NCBI GenBank assembly: GCA_964515215.1
Contig: CAZESL010000025.1
Coordinates: 1-23,382 of the forward strand
Source: SIG588 sp964515215
GTDB lineage: Bacteria > Bacillota > Clostridia > Oscillospirales > Acutalibacteraceae
DNA: 23,382 nucleotides
Reading direction: 5' to 3'
Every line of letters begins with the position of its first letter. Position 1 is the stretch's first letter. The notes under the pieces were generated by a model. It was not told the origin of the DNA and ran no database searches. It saw nothing but the letters and a program-made list of their open reading frames with translations. The position numbers were made by a program, and so were the translations under genes. Below, one piece after another: positions 15,529 through 22,842 of the stretch.

Positions 15529-16797
15529 TTAACCCTCCCATGCCTTCAGCGCACGTGCGCCGATATCGTGACGGTAATAGGCGTTTTCAAACTGTACGTC
15601 CGCCACCTTGCGGTAGGCTTCGTCGATCGCGGCGGGCAAGGTGTCCGCCACGGCGGTGACACCCAGCACACGGCCGCCTGCCGTGACCAGTTCGCCGTCC
15701 TTCAGCGCCGCACCCGCCACGTACACGCTGTCGCGTACCGTGTCGGCAATGACGAGCGGCTTGCCCTTTTCGTACGCTTCGGGGTAACCCTGCGACGCCA
15801 TGATCACACAGCAAGCGTGTGCATCGCGGAATTTCACTTCCGTTTCGGCGAGCGTGCCGTTGGTGGTCGCCTGCATCACGGTCAAAAGATCGCTTTCGAG
15901 CAGAGGCAGTACCACCTGCGTTTCGGGATCGCCGAAACGGCAGTTGTATTCGATCACCTTCGGGCCGTTCGGGGTGAGCATCAAGCCGAAATACAAACAG
16001 CCTTTGAAGGTGCGACCTTCCGCCTTCATCGCACGGATGGTGGGCAGGAAGATGGTGTTCATACACTCTTCTGCCACGGCGTCGGTGTAATACGGGTTGG
16101 GGGCGACCGTGCCCATACCGCCCGTGTTCAGGCCCGTGTCGTTATCCCCCGCGCGCTTGTGATCCATCGAGGAGATCATCGGCACCACCGTTTCGCCGTC
16201 GGTGAAGGAGAGCACCGACACTTCGGGGCCGGTCAAAAACTCTTCAATCACCACGCGGTCGCCGCTCTTGCCGAACTGCTTGTCCTGCATCATGGCGCGC
16301 ACGGCATTTTGGGCATCTGCGCGCGTTTCGGCAATGATAACGCCTTTACCCAGCGCCAAGCCGTCCGCCTTGATCACGGTGGGGATCGGCGCTGTTTCAA
16401 GATATTTGAGCGCCGCCTCCATATCCTCAAACACCTCGTATTGGGCGGTGGGGATCCCGTATTTCTTCATCAGGTTTTTGGAAAACACCTTACTGCCTTC
16501 GATGATCGCCGCCGCGGCGGTGGGGCCGAAGCACGGGATGCCCTTTTCGGAAAGCGCATCCACCGCACCGAGCACCAACGGATCGTCGGGCGCGACCACC
16601 GCGTAGTCGATCGCGTGGGAGACGGCAAATTCCGTCACCGCGGCGATATCCTTCGCATCACCGCCCACACACACGGCATCTGCCGCCATACCGCCGTTGC
16701 CGGGGAGAGCGTACACCGTTTCGATGGCGGGGTTTTCACGCAGTTTTTTAATGATAGCGTGCTCGCGGCCGCCGCCGCCCACTACTAAAATCTTCAT
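15529..16797 (-). CDS. purD: Phosphoribosylamine-glycine ligase
   Basis: This 422-residue ATP-grasp enzyme joins phosphoribosylamine and glycine to give GAR. The N-terminal dinucleotide-like loop KILVVGGGGREHAI starts at residue 2, KADGLALGKGV forms the ATP-binding region, and the stretch SSMDHKRAGDNDTGLNTGG precedes the metal-binding residues of the ATP-grasp fold. Length is normal for the family. AAAGGA lies about 9 nt before the ATG, and the gene begins 20 bp after the AICAR transformylase stop. Its substrate, phosphoribosylamine, is very short-lived in water, which is a reason to ask how the PurF-like protein of this operon delivers it. Confidence 0.97.
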   Translation of the reverse strand: MKILVVGGGGREHAIIKKLRENPAIETVYALPGNGGMAADAVCVGGDAKDIAAVTEFAVSHAIDYAVVAPDDPLVLGAVDALSEKGIPCFGPTAAAAIIEGSKVFSKNLMKKYGIPTAQYEVFEDMEAALKYLETAPIPTVIKADGLALGKGVIIAETRADAQNAVRAMMQDKQFGKSGDRVVIEEFLTGPEVSVLSFTDGETVVPMISSMDHKRAGDNDTGLNTGGMGTVAPNPYYTDAVAEECMNTIFLPTIRAMKAEGRTFKGCLYFGLMLTPNGPKVIEYNCRFGDPETQVVLPLLESDLLTVMQATTNGTLAETEVKFRDAHACCVIMASQGYPEAYEKGKPLVIADTVRDSVYVAGAALKDGELVTAGGRVLGVTAVADTLPAAIDEAYRKVADVQFENAYYRHDIGARALKAWEG

Positions 16798-16817
16798 CGT
16801 TCGTTATCCTTTCGCGA

Positions 16818-18002
16818 TCAATGGTGGAACAGACGCATACCGGTGAACGCCATGGTCATACCGTACTTGTCACAGCATTCGATCACCGCGTCGTCGCGAA
16901 TGGAACCGCCCGGCTCCGCAATGTACTTGACACCGCTCTTGTACGCACGCTCAATATTGTCGCTGAACGGGAAGAACGCATCCGAACCGAGCGCCACACC
17001 GTCGCGGCTGTCGAGGAAGGCACGCGCTTCTTCGTCGGTCAGCGGCGCGGGCTGCTCGGTGAAGTACTTCTGCCAGTTGCCGTCGGCGCAAACGTCTTCT
17101 TCGTTCTTATTGATGTAGCCGTCGATGACGTTGTCACGGTCGGGACGGCCGAGGGTATCCTTAAAGGGCAGTGCCAACACCTTTTCGTGCTGACGCAAAA
17201 ACCAAGTGTCCGCCTTGGTACCCGCCAGACGGGTGCAGTGGATACGGGATTGCTGACCCGCACCCACGCCGATGGCTTGACCGTCCACCGCGTAGCACAC
17301 CGAGTTGGACTGGGTGTACTTCAAGGTGATGAGCGCCACGATCAGATCACGCACCGCCGATTCGGGCAGATCCTTGTTCGCGGTCACGATGTTCGAAAGC
17401 AGTTCGCGGTTGATCTCAAAATTGTTGCGCCCCTGCTCGAAGGTGATGCCGAACACCTGCTTGTGTTCAATGGCTTCGGGCACGTAGTCGGGATCGATCT
17501 GCACGATGTTGTAGTTGCCGCCCCGCTTGGATTTCAAAATCTCCAACGCTTCGGGCTCGTAGCCGGGGGCAATGATACCGTCGGACACTTCGCGCTTGAT
17601 CATTTTCGCGGTGGTCACGTCGCACACGTCGGACAGCGCCACCCAGTCACCGAACGAGCACATACGGTCGGTGCCGCGGGCGCGGGCGTACGCACACGCG
17701 AGGGGGGACTCGTCCAACCCCTCGATATCGTCCACGAAGCACGCCTTTTTCAGCGTATCCGACAGCGGAATACCCACCGCCGCCGACGTCGGGCTGACGT
17801 GCTTAAAGGAGGTGACGGCGGGAAGACCCAGCGCCTCTTTCAGTTCCTTCACGAGCTGCCAGCTGTTGAAGGCGTCCAAAAAGTTGATAAAGCCGGGACG
17901 GCCGCACAAAATGGTGATCGGCAGATCATCGCCGTTCTTCATAAAGATCTTTGCGGGTTTCTGATTCGGGTTGCACCCGTATTTCAATTCAAACTCTTTC
18001 AC
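16818..18002 (-). CDS. purH: Stand-alone AICAR transformylase (PurH C-terminal domain only)
   Basis: This 394-residue enzyme formylates AICAR to FAICAR with 10-formyl-THF. It corresponds to the C-terminal two thirds of bifunctional PurH. It starts at the KYGCNPNQKPA segment (residues 7-17) and has the catalytic Lys-His pair K67-H68 in TSFKHVSP. The N-terminal MGS-like IMP cyclohydrolase domain of about 190 residues is missing, and the start is clean: a GTG codon with AAGGAG 8 nt upstream and no truncated remnant. The missing activity is supplied by the gene just upstream, a PurO-type IMP cyclohydrolase ending 12 bp earlier. The stop of that gene overlaps this gene's ribosome binding site, so translation is probably coupled. 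Split enzymes of this kind are known in Clostridia. Confidence 0.94.
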   Translation of the reverse strand: MKEFELKYGCNPNQKPAKIFMKNGDDLPITILCGRPGFINFLDAFNSWQLVKELKEALGLPAVTSFKHVSPTSAAVGIPLSDTLKKACFVDDIEGLDESPLACAYARARGTDRMCSFGDWVALSDVCDVTTAKMIKREVSDGIIAPGYEPEALEILKSKRGGNYNIVQIDPDYVPEAIEHKQVFGITFEQGRNNFEINRELLSNIVTANKDLPESAVRDLIVALITLKYTQSNSVCYAVDGQAIGVGAGQQSRIHCTRLAGTKADTWFLRQHEKVLALPFKDTLGRPDRDNVIDGYINKNEEDVCADGNWQKYFTEQPAPLTDEEARAFLDSRDGVALGSDAFFPFSDNIERAYKSGVKYIAEPGGSIRDDAVIECCDKYGMTMAFTGMRLFHH

Positions 18003-18014
18003 AGCCGTTTCTCC

Positions 18015-18734
18015 TTACTTGTTTTTGTTGATCAGGCGGTCGTCCGTCTCGCCGGTGGCAAGGTCGGTGTACCGCACGAAGAGCGAGATCTTGTTGTCCT
18101 CGTCCAGCGCATCCCACAGTTCCGCGGTAAAGGCGTCGATGTCGTTCGGCACCGCCACACGCTCGGGCTCACCCTGGAAAGTGGGGATGGGGTTGCCGTC
18201 GCACACGTAGGTGTGGATGAAGTGGCCGAGACCCGCCAGCGCAGGATAGCTGAAGGTGTAACGGTTGCACGCCGTACCCTCGGCGTCCGCACTCTTCAAG
18301 ATGCTCATGTCGTAGGTGAAATCCCCGTCGCCGAAGGTCAACATACCGCTGATGCGGGGAGTGAGGTTCGGGGCGTCGGGTTCAAACTCACGGGTAGTGA
18401 GCGCGCCCGCAAAGGTGTTACCCGCTTTCAAGCCTTCGTAGATGGTGTCGGTCTGGTCGCCGTTGGTGACGATCAGTTTGTTCTCATACTCGCGCACCGC
18501 CGCGTAGATGATGAGGCTCGGATCTTCCACTTTGGAAGCGTCGAACGGTTCGGTGAACACCGCACCGTCACGCTGCGTGAACACACGGTTGCGGCTGTTG
18601 GCACTGCGCCCCATAATGAAATACGCGGAAACCGCCTTTTTGCCGTCGGCGGACTTGCCGATGATAATGCCGCGGCCGACGTAGGAATTGCCGCGAATAC
18701 GCGAAGCGGCGGCAGGGATCTCATAAATATTCAT
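18015..18734 (-). CDS. purO: PurO-type IMP cyclohydrolase
   Basis: This 239-residue protein closes FAICAR to IMP, the last step of the pathway. It belongs to the IMP_cyclohyd family first described as archaeal PurO, not to the PurH N-terminal domain. Signatures are YVGRGIIIGKSADG (18-31), the Arg/Asn-rich AYFIMGRSANSRNRVF (37-52), and the later GDGDFTYDMSILKS. The ATG at 18734 is preferred over one 51 bp further upstream because AAAGGAG lies 8 nt before it, and because it overlaps the purN stop as ATGA. The reading is supported by position: it sits between purN and the AICAR transformylase that lacks its own cyclohydrolase domain. Confidence 0.93.
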   Translation of the reverse strand: MNIYEIPAAASRIRGNSYVGRGIIIGKSADGKKAVSAYFIMGRSANSRNRVFTQRDGAVFTEPFDASKVEDPSLIIYAAVREYENKLIVTNGDQTDTIYEGLKAGNTFAGALTTREFEPDAPNLTPRISGMLTFGDGDFTYDMSILKSADAEGTACNRYTFSYPALAGLGHFIHTYVCDGNPIPTFQGEPERVAVPNDIDAFTAELWDALDEDNKISLFVRYTDLATGETDDRLINKNK

Positions 18735-19327
18735 TTCACATACTCCTTTGACACTTTTTCTACTGCGGCGGGCAGGATCTTCCATTCCGCCAGACGCATC
18801 ACACGCTTTTGCAACGTTTCGGGGGTATCCGTCGGACGGATCGCCACCGCTTTTTGCATAATGATCTCGCCACCGTCGGGGATCTCGTTCACAAAATGCA
18901 CGGTGGCACCCGTTACTTTCACGCCGTATTTGAGCGCCGCTTCGTGCACGCGAAGCCCGTAGAACCCTTCACCGCAGAAGGAGGGGATCAGCGAGGGGTG
19001 CACGTTGATGATGCGGCGGGGATACCGCGCGGTAAACTTTTCACTCAAAATGACCATGAAGCCCGCCAGCACGATGATATCGATGTCGTGAGATTCCAAA
19101 AGGTCAACGATCGTTTGCTCAAACGCTTCGGCGGAGCCGCACTCTTTTTTCAGCACGACCGCCGTTTTGATGCCCGCGTTTTCGGCACGGGTGAGGGCGT
19201 AGGCATCCGCTTTGTTGGCGATGACCAGCGACAGCGTACCGCTTTTCAGCACACCGCTTTTTTCGGCGTCGATCAACGCCTGCAGATTGGTGCCGCCGCC
19301 CGAGACCAATACGGCTATCTTCGTCAT
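18731..19327 (-). CDS. purN: Phosphoribosylglycinamide formyltransferase (folate-dependent)
   Basis: This 198-residue enzyme transfers the formyl group of 10-formyl-THF to GAR. The N-terminal VLVSGGGTNLQALID (6-20) binds the GAR phosphate. The catalytic trio is N108 and H110 in INVHPSLIPSFCG and D151 in IPDGGEI, matching N106, H108 and D144 of the E. coli enzyme. It overlaps purM by 4 nt (ATGA) and overlaps the PurO-type gene by 4 nt at its other end. With fhs in the same operon its folate donor is locally supplied. No PurT (formate-dependent) alternative is seen in the window. Confidence 0.96.
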   Translation of the reverse strand: MTKIAVLVSGGGTNLQALIDAEKSGVLKSGTLSLVIANKADAYALTRAENAGIKTAVVLKKECGSAEAFEQTIVDLLESHDIDIIVLAGFMVILSEKFTARYPRRIINVHPSLIPSFCGEGFYGLRVHEAALKYGVKVTGATVHFVNEIPDGGEIIMQKAVAIRPTDTPETLQKRVMRLAEWKILPAAVEKVSKEYVK

Positions 19328-20364
19328 AAGATCACCTTGTCGTCCGAACGGACGATCTCACCGATAATGTAGGCATCTTCGCCGTTGGCGCGGAGAATCT
19401 CCAGCGCGCGATCGGTATTTTCGGGAGCCACGGTGATGCTCATACCGACGCCCATGTTAAAGGTGTTGAACATATCCCGCTCGCTGATACCGCCCGTCGC
19501 CGCGATCAGATCAAAGATGGGGAGAATACGCACCGCGCTCTTGTCGATGCGGGCACCCAGTCCGTCGGGAATGCTGCGCGGAATGTTCTCGTAGAAACCG
19601 CCGCCCGTGATGTGGGAGATACCCTTCACCGGCATCGCATCGAGCAGGGCGAGCACGGGTTTCACGTAGATCTTGGTAGGGGTAAGCAACACTTCACCGA
19701 TGCAGCAGCCGTCCAGCGAATCCACGGGACGGGTGATATCCTTGTGATCCACGTCGAACACCTTACGCACCAGCGAGAACCCGTTGGAATGCACACCCGT
19801 AGAGGGAAGTGCGATCACCACGTCGCCCGCATTCATCGTCTTGTTGTTGATGATCTTATCTTTGTCGACCACACCGGTGCAGTAGCCCGCGAGGTCGTAT
19901 TCGTCCACGGGATAGAAGCCGGGCATTTCCGCCGTTTCGCCGCCGATGAGCGCCGCGCCCGACTGCACGCAGCCTTCCGCCACGCCCTTCACGATGTCGG
20001 CAATACGCTCGGGCACGTTCTTGCCGCACGCAATATAGTCGAGGAAGAAGAGCGGCTTCGCACCCGCGCAGATGATATCGTTCACGCACATGGCCACGCA
20101 GTCGATGCCGACCGTGTCGTGCTTGTCCATCAAAAACGCGATCTTCAGTTTGGTGCCGACACCGTCGGTACCGCTGACCAACACGGGACGGGTGATACCC
20201 GTGAGATCCAATTCAAACAGACCGCCGAAACCGCCGACGTCGGAGCAAACGCCCGCCGTCATGGTTCTCGCGATGTGTTGTTTCATCAGTTCTACCGCAC
20301 GGTAACCCGCGGTAATATCTACGCCTGCCGCGGCGTAACTATCGGATCTGGACTGCATGTTCAT
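19324..20364 (-). CDS. purM: Phosphoribosylformylglycinamidine cyclo-ligase (AIR synthase)
   Basis: This 346-residue ATP-dependent enzyme closes FGAM to AIR. Typical signatures are DSYAAAGVDITAG (8-20), SGTDGVGTKLKIA (about 64-76), the stretch GIDCVAMCVNDIICAGAKP and GGETAEMPGFY. Length is normal. The first ATG is used because GGAGG lies 8 nt upstream. It is the first gene after the roughly 325-bp insert that separates it from purF, and is preceded by a 12-bp hairpin in the leader (20395-20419) and a possible own promoter (20425-20452). It overlaps purN by 4 nt. Confidence 0.97.
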   Translation of the reverse strand: MNMQSRSDSYAAAGVDITAGYRAVELMKQHIARTMTAGVCSDVGGFGGLFELDLTGITRPVLVSGTDGVGTKLKIAFLMDKHDTVGIDCVAMCVNDIICAGAKPLFFLDYIACGKNVPERIADIVKGVAEGCVQSGAALIGGETAEMPGFYPVDEYDLAGYCTGVVDKDKIINNKTMNAGDVVIALPSTGVHSNGFSLVRKVFDVDHKDITRPVDSLDGCCIGEVLLTPTKIYVKPVLALLDAMPVKGISHITGGGFYENIPRSIPDGLGARIDKSAVRILPIFDLIAATGGISERDMFNTFNMGVGMSITVAPENTDRALEILRANGEDAYIIGEIVRSDDKVIL

Positions 20365-20394
20365 AGGAATATCCTCCCTTTATGTTTGATTGTG

Positions 20395-20419
20395 AACGGG
20401 CGGCAGTCTGCCGCCCGTT
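20395..20419. promoter_or_regulatory. Strong hairpin in the purM leader
   Basis: Perfect 12-bp arms AACGGGCGGCAG (20395-20406) and CTGCCGCCCGTT (20408-20419) are separated by one base. No T-run follows on either strand, so it is not a standard terminator. It ends 30 nt before the purM start codon and could stabilise the distal mRNA, act in attenuation, or be another repeat remnant. Confidence 0.5.
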
Positions 20420-20424
20420 AGCGG

Positions 20425-20452
20425 ACTATACAGCCTCCCCTGTGTAAGGCAA
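20425..20452 (-). promoter_or_regulatory. Possible secondary promoter for purM and downstream genes
   Basis: On the minus strand TTGCCT (20447-20452) and TATAGT (20425-20430) are 16 nt apart. The -35 straddles the edge of the MITE-like element at 20451-20657, so the element may have contributed half of the promoter. This rests on sequence match only. Confidence 0.4.
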
Positions 20453-20657
20453 TGTCATTATCAGTTAATTCATATTGCGCACTGCCCCTTGCCTCTCCTT
20501 GTCAGGAGAGGTGGCACGGCGTAGCCGTGACGGAGAGGTAGTGGACATAGAACCCCTCTCCGCCTCGCATACGCTCGGCACCTCTCCCCGCAAGCGGGGC
20601 GAGGCAAGGTGTTTTAGCGCACAATTATGAGAGTGCATTTCTTAACTGAATGACATT
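20451..20657. mobile_element. MITE-like palindromic element between purF and purM
   Basis: Imperfect terminal inverted repeats bound 207 bp: AATGTCATTATCAGTTAA (20451-20468) and TTAACTGAATGACATT (20642-20657) match over 16 bases, with a 2-nt insertion in the left copy. Inside are two units in opposite orientation: CCTTGCCTC (20487-20495) with GAGGCAAGG (20601-20609), and CGGAGAGG (20531-20538) with CCTCTCCG (20555-20562). A small hairpin CACGGC-GTA-GCCGTG lies at 20515-20529. There is no open frame of note and no transposase, so movement would need help in trans. No clear target-site duplication is visible. Because it sits between co-directional operon genes it must be transcribed and could fold as RNA. 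Confidence 0.55.
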
Positions 20658-20676
20658 CCCCTGACAAGGGGAGCCT
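20658..20676. repeat. CCCCTGACAAGGGGAG hairpin repeat
   Basis: The 16 nt at 20658-20673 are identical to 9528-9543. Here the hairpin abuts the right terminal inverted repeat of the MITE-like element. A related CCTCCCCTGTGTAAGGC abuts its left end (20434-20450), so the element appears to lie within or beside this other repeat family. Confidence 0.55.
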
Positions 20677-20689
20677 TGAAAGTGCGTGA

Positions 20690-22111
20690 TTACTCTTTAC
20701 CGCTCCAGCAATAGGTACACAGTTCGCATTCGGGTAAGCCGATGGCCTCGACGATACCTTCCAGCGACTGGAACTCCAGCGAGGCAAAGTGTAACTTTTC
20801 GCAGATCGCACGCCGTAGGTCCTGCCCGCGCGCGGTTGCAGAATCGCTGTACTCGGCAAGATGGGCAAACCCCTCTTCTCCTTCGAGTTCCATAATGATA
20901 CGACGGGCGAGAAGATCCATCTCGTTACCGGAACTGGAGAAATTCAAGTATTTGCACCGATACATGATCGGCGGGCAGGCGGAGCGCATATGCACTTCCT
21001 TGGCGCCGTGCTCATACAGAAAATCCACCGTTTCTTTCAACTGCGTGCCCCGCACGATGGAGTCATCCACGAACAGAAGGCTCTTGCCCTGTATCAATTC
21101 ATGCACGGGGATCTGCTTCATTTTCGCCACGCGGGAACGCTCCATCGGGTTGGAGGACATAAAACTGCGCGGCCAGGTGGGGGTGTATTTGATAAACGGG
21201 CGGGCGAACGGGATCTTGCTTTGGTTGGCATATCCGATAGCATGGGGCGTGCCCGAATCCGGCACGCCGCACACGTAGTCGATACCCTCGCAAAGCCCCT
21301 TTTTCTCATCGTCCCGCGCCATAACGCCGCCGTTGCGACAACGCATGACTTCCACGTTCACGCCCTCGTATTTCGAGGTGGAGTAGCCGTAATACGACCA
21401 CAGAAACGCGCACACCCGCTTTTTCTCCCCTGCGGGGGCGAGCACCCGCACCTCGTCGGCGGTGAGGCTCACCACTTCGCCGGGGCCGAGTTCGCGCGTC
21501 GGCGTGTAGTCGAGCTTTTCGCAAGCGAACGACTCAAACGACACGCAATACCCGTCTTCGCGCTGACCGAGCACCACGGGGATGCGCCCCAAGCGATCGC
21601 GCGCGGCGACCAACGTGCCGTTATCCCGCAGAATGAGGATAGACATCGTGCCTTCAATCGACTCCTGCGCAAACCGTACGCCCTCCACCAAGTCGCTTTT
21701 GCGATTGATGAGCGCCGCCACCAATTCGGTGGAGTTGACCGCACCGCTCGTCATCGCGTTGAAGTGACCGCCCGCGGCAAGGCACTCCTTCTGCAACTGT
21801 TCGGCATTATTGACGATACCGACGGTGCAGATGGCGTACGCACCCCACTGCGAACGAATGAGCAGGGGCTGCGGGTCGGTATCGCTGATGCAACCGATCG
21901 CCGCCGTACCGCGCATATCCTCAAACACGTGTTCAAACTTGGTGCGGAACGGGGAATTTTGAATATTGTGGATCTGCCGTTGCAGACCGATCTCTTTATC
22001 GTATGCCGCAAGGCCGCCGCGACGGGTCCCGAGGTGGGAGTGATAATCCACCCCGAAGAACACGTCCGCCAAGCATTCACCGTGCGACACCGCGCCGAAA
22101 AATCCTCCCAT
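20690..22111 (-). CDS. purF: PurF-like amidophosphoribosyltransferase lacking the catalytic N-terminal Cys
   Basis: This 473-residue protein has the PurF fold order: an Ntn-type glutaminase domain (about 1-225), then a phosphoribosyltransferase domain. The latter is well kept, with GVPDSGTPHAIGYA (282-295) and the PRPP loop FVDDSIVRGTQ (347-357). C234, C386, C465 and C468 fall where the 4Fe-4S ligands of the B. subtilis enzyme lie (aligned by eye). The glutaminase start reads MGGFFGAVS where active enzymes have MCGxFG, so the Cys nucleophile is Gly. The IGHxRYxT, HNGN and SDxE regions read IGCISDTD (72-79), TVGIVNN (96-102) and VNSTE (125-129). It may use free ammonia, take it from a partner, or have another role. 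The start is 4 bp after the purC stop with no good ribosome binding site, which suggests coupled translation. Confidence 0.87.
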   Translation of the reverse strand: MGGFFGAVSHGECLADVFFGVDYHSHLGTRRGGLAAYDKEIGLQRQIHNIQNSPFRTKFEHVFEDMRGTAAIGCISDTDPQPLLIRSQWGAYAICTVGIVNNAEQLQKECLAAGGHFNAMTSGAVNSTELVAALINRKSDLVEGVRFAQESIEGTMSILILRDNGTLVAARDRLGRIPVVLGQREDGYCVSFESFACEKLDYTPTRELGPGEVVSLTADEVRVLAPAGEKKRVCAFLWSYYGYSTSKYEGVNVEVMRCRNGGVMARDDEKKGLCEGIDYVCGVPDSGTPHAIGYANQSKIPFARPFIKYTPTWPRSFMSSNPMERSRVAKMKQIPVHELIQGKSLLFVDDSIVRGTQLKETVDFLYEHGAKEVHMRSACPPIMYRCKYLNFSSSGNEMDLLARRIIMELEGEEGFAHLAEYSDSATARGQDLRRAICEKLHFASLEFQSLEGIVEAIGLPECELCTYCWSGKE

Positions 22112-22115
22112 GGCC

Positions 22116-22802
22116 TTACGCGAAGAAGAACTCCGACAGAGTCATCGGATCGATGTACTCGCCGTTCTTGTAGACGCGCATGTTGCCCGACGCGATCTCG
22201 TCGATCAGCATCACGCGGCCTTCGGGATCGTAACCGAACTCAAATTTGATATCGTACAGCACGAGGCCCTTTTCTTTCAGATCATCCGCGACGATCTGCG
22301 TGATCTTCTGGGTCATTTCCTTCATATCGTCGTACTGCTGTGCCGTCATCACGCCGAGGTCGACCAGACCGTCCTTGGTCACCAGCGGATCGCCCTTTTC
22401 ATCGTTCTTAAAGGTCATCTCCACGTAGGCGGGCAGATCGGCACCCTCTTCGATGTAATCGCTGTAGCGGCGGTAGAAACTGCCGACCGCCTTGTGACGG
22501 CAGATGACTTCCAGACCCTTGCCGAACACCTTTGCGGGAAGAACCTCCATCGTAGTGTCCTCCAGCGACGCGTTCACGTAGTGGGTGAGGATGCCCGCCG
22601 CATTCACCTTCTCGAAGAAATAGATGGACATACGCAAATTGACGTCGCCCACACCGTCGATGGTCAGCCCCACCGCGTTCTCACCGGGATCAAACACACC
22701 GTCTTTGCCGGTGCAATCGTCCTTAAACTTCAAGAGGTAGTTGCCGTTTTCCAGCGCGAATACGTCCTTCGTTTTGCCTTTGTAGACCAGTTTCTTTTCC
22801 AT
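22116..22802 (-). CDS. purC: SAICAR synthetase
   Basis: This 228-residue ATP-dependent ligase joins CAIR and aspartate to give SAICAR. Recognition comes from the N-terminal KKLVYKGKTKDVFALE, the central ICRHKAVGSFYRRY segment, and the C-terminal KFEFGYDPEGRVMLIDEIASGNMRV region (in the order expected for the family); length is typical of short bacterial forms. An upstream in-frame ATG would add 44 residues that overlap purE. The ATG at 22802 has AAGGAG 9 nt before it and a normal N-terminus, so it is preferred. It lies 40 bp after purE and 4 bp before the purF-like gene. Confidence 0.96.
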   Translation of the reverse strand: MEKKLVYKGKTKDVFALENGNYLLKFKDDCTGKDGVFDPGENAVGLTIDGVGDVNLRMSIYFFEKVNAAGILTHYVNASLEDTTMEVLPAKVFGKGLEVICRHKAVGSFYRRYSDYIEEGADLPAYVEMTFKNDEKGDPLVTKDGLVDLGVMTAQQYDDMKEMTQKITQIVADDLKEKGLVLYDIKFEFGYDPEGRVMLIDEIASGNMRVYKNGEYIDPMTLSEFFFA

Positions 22803-22842
22803 TGTTGACGACTCCTTTTTATGATTAAAAATTTTTGTACAC

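Noticed and set aside
16821..18962. A 713-residue open frame on the plus strand across the AICAR transformylase and PurO-type genes.
   Set aside because: It spans several well-supported genes on the other strand and has shadow-like composition.
20365..20689. A riboswitch or T-box-type regulator upstream of purM.
   Set aside because: No purine-riboswitch, PRPP/ykkC or T-box core could be recognised. The structure is better explained by inverted repeats with terminal inverted ends.
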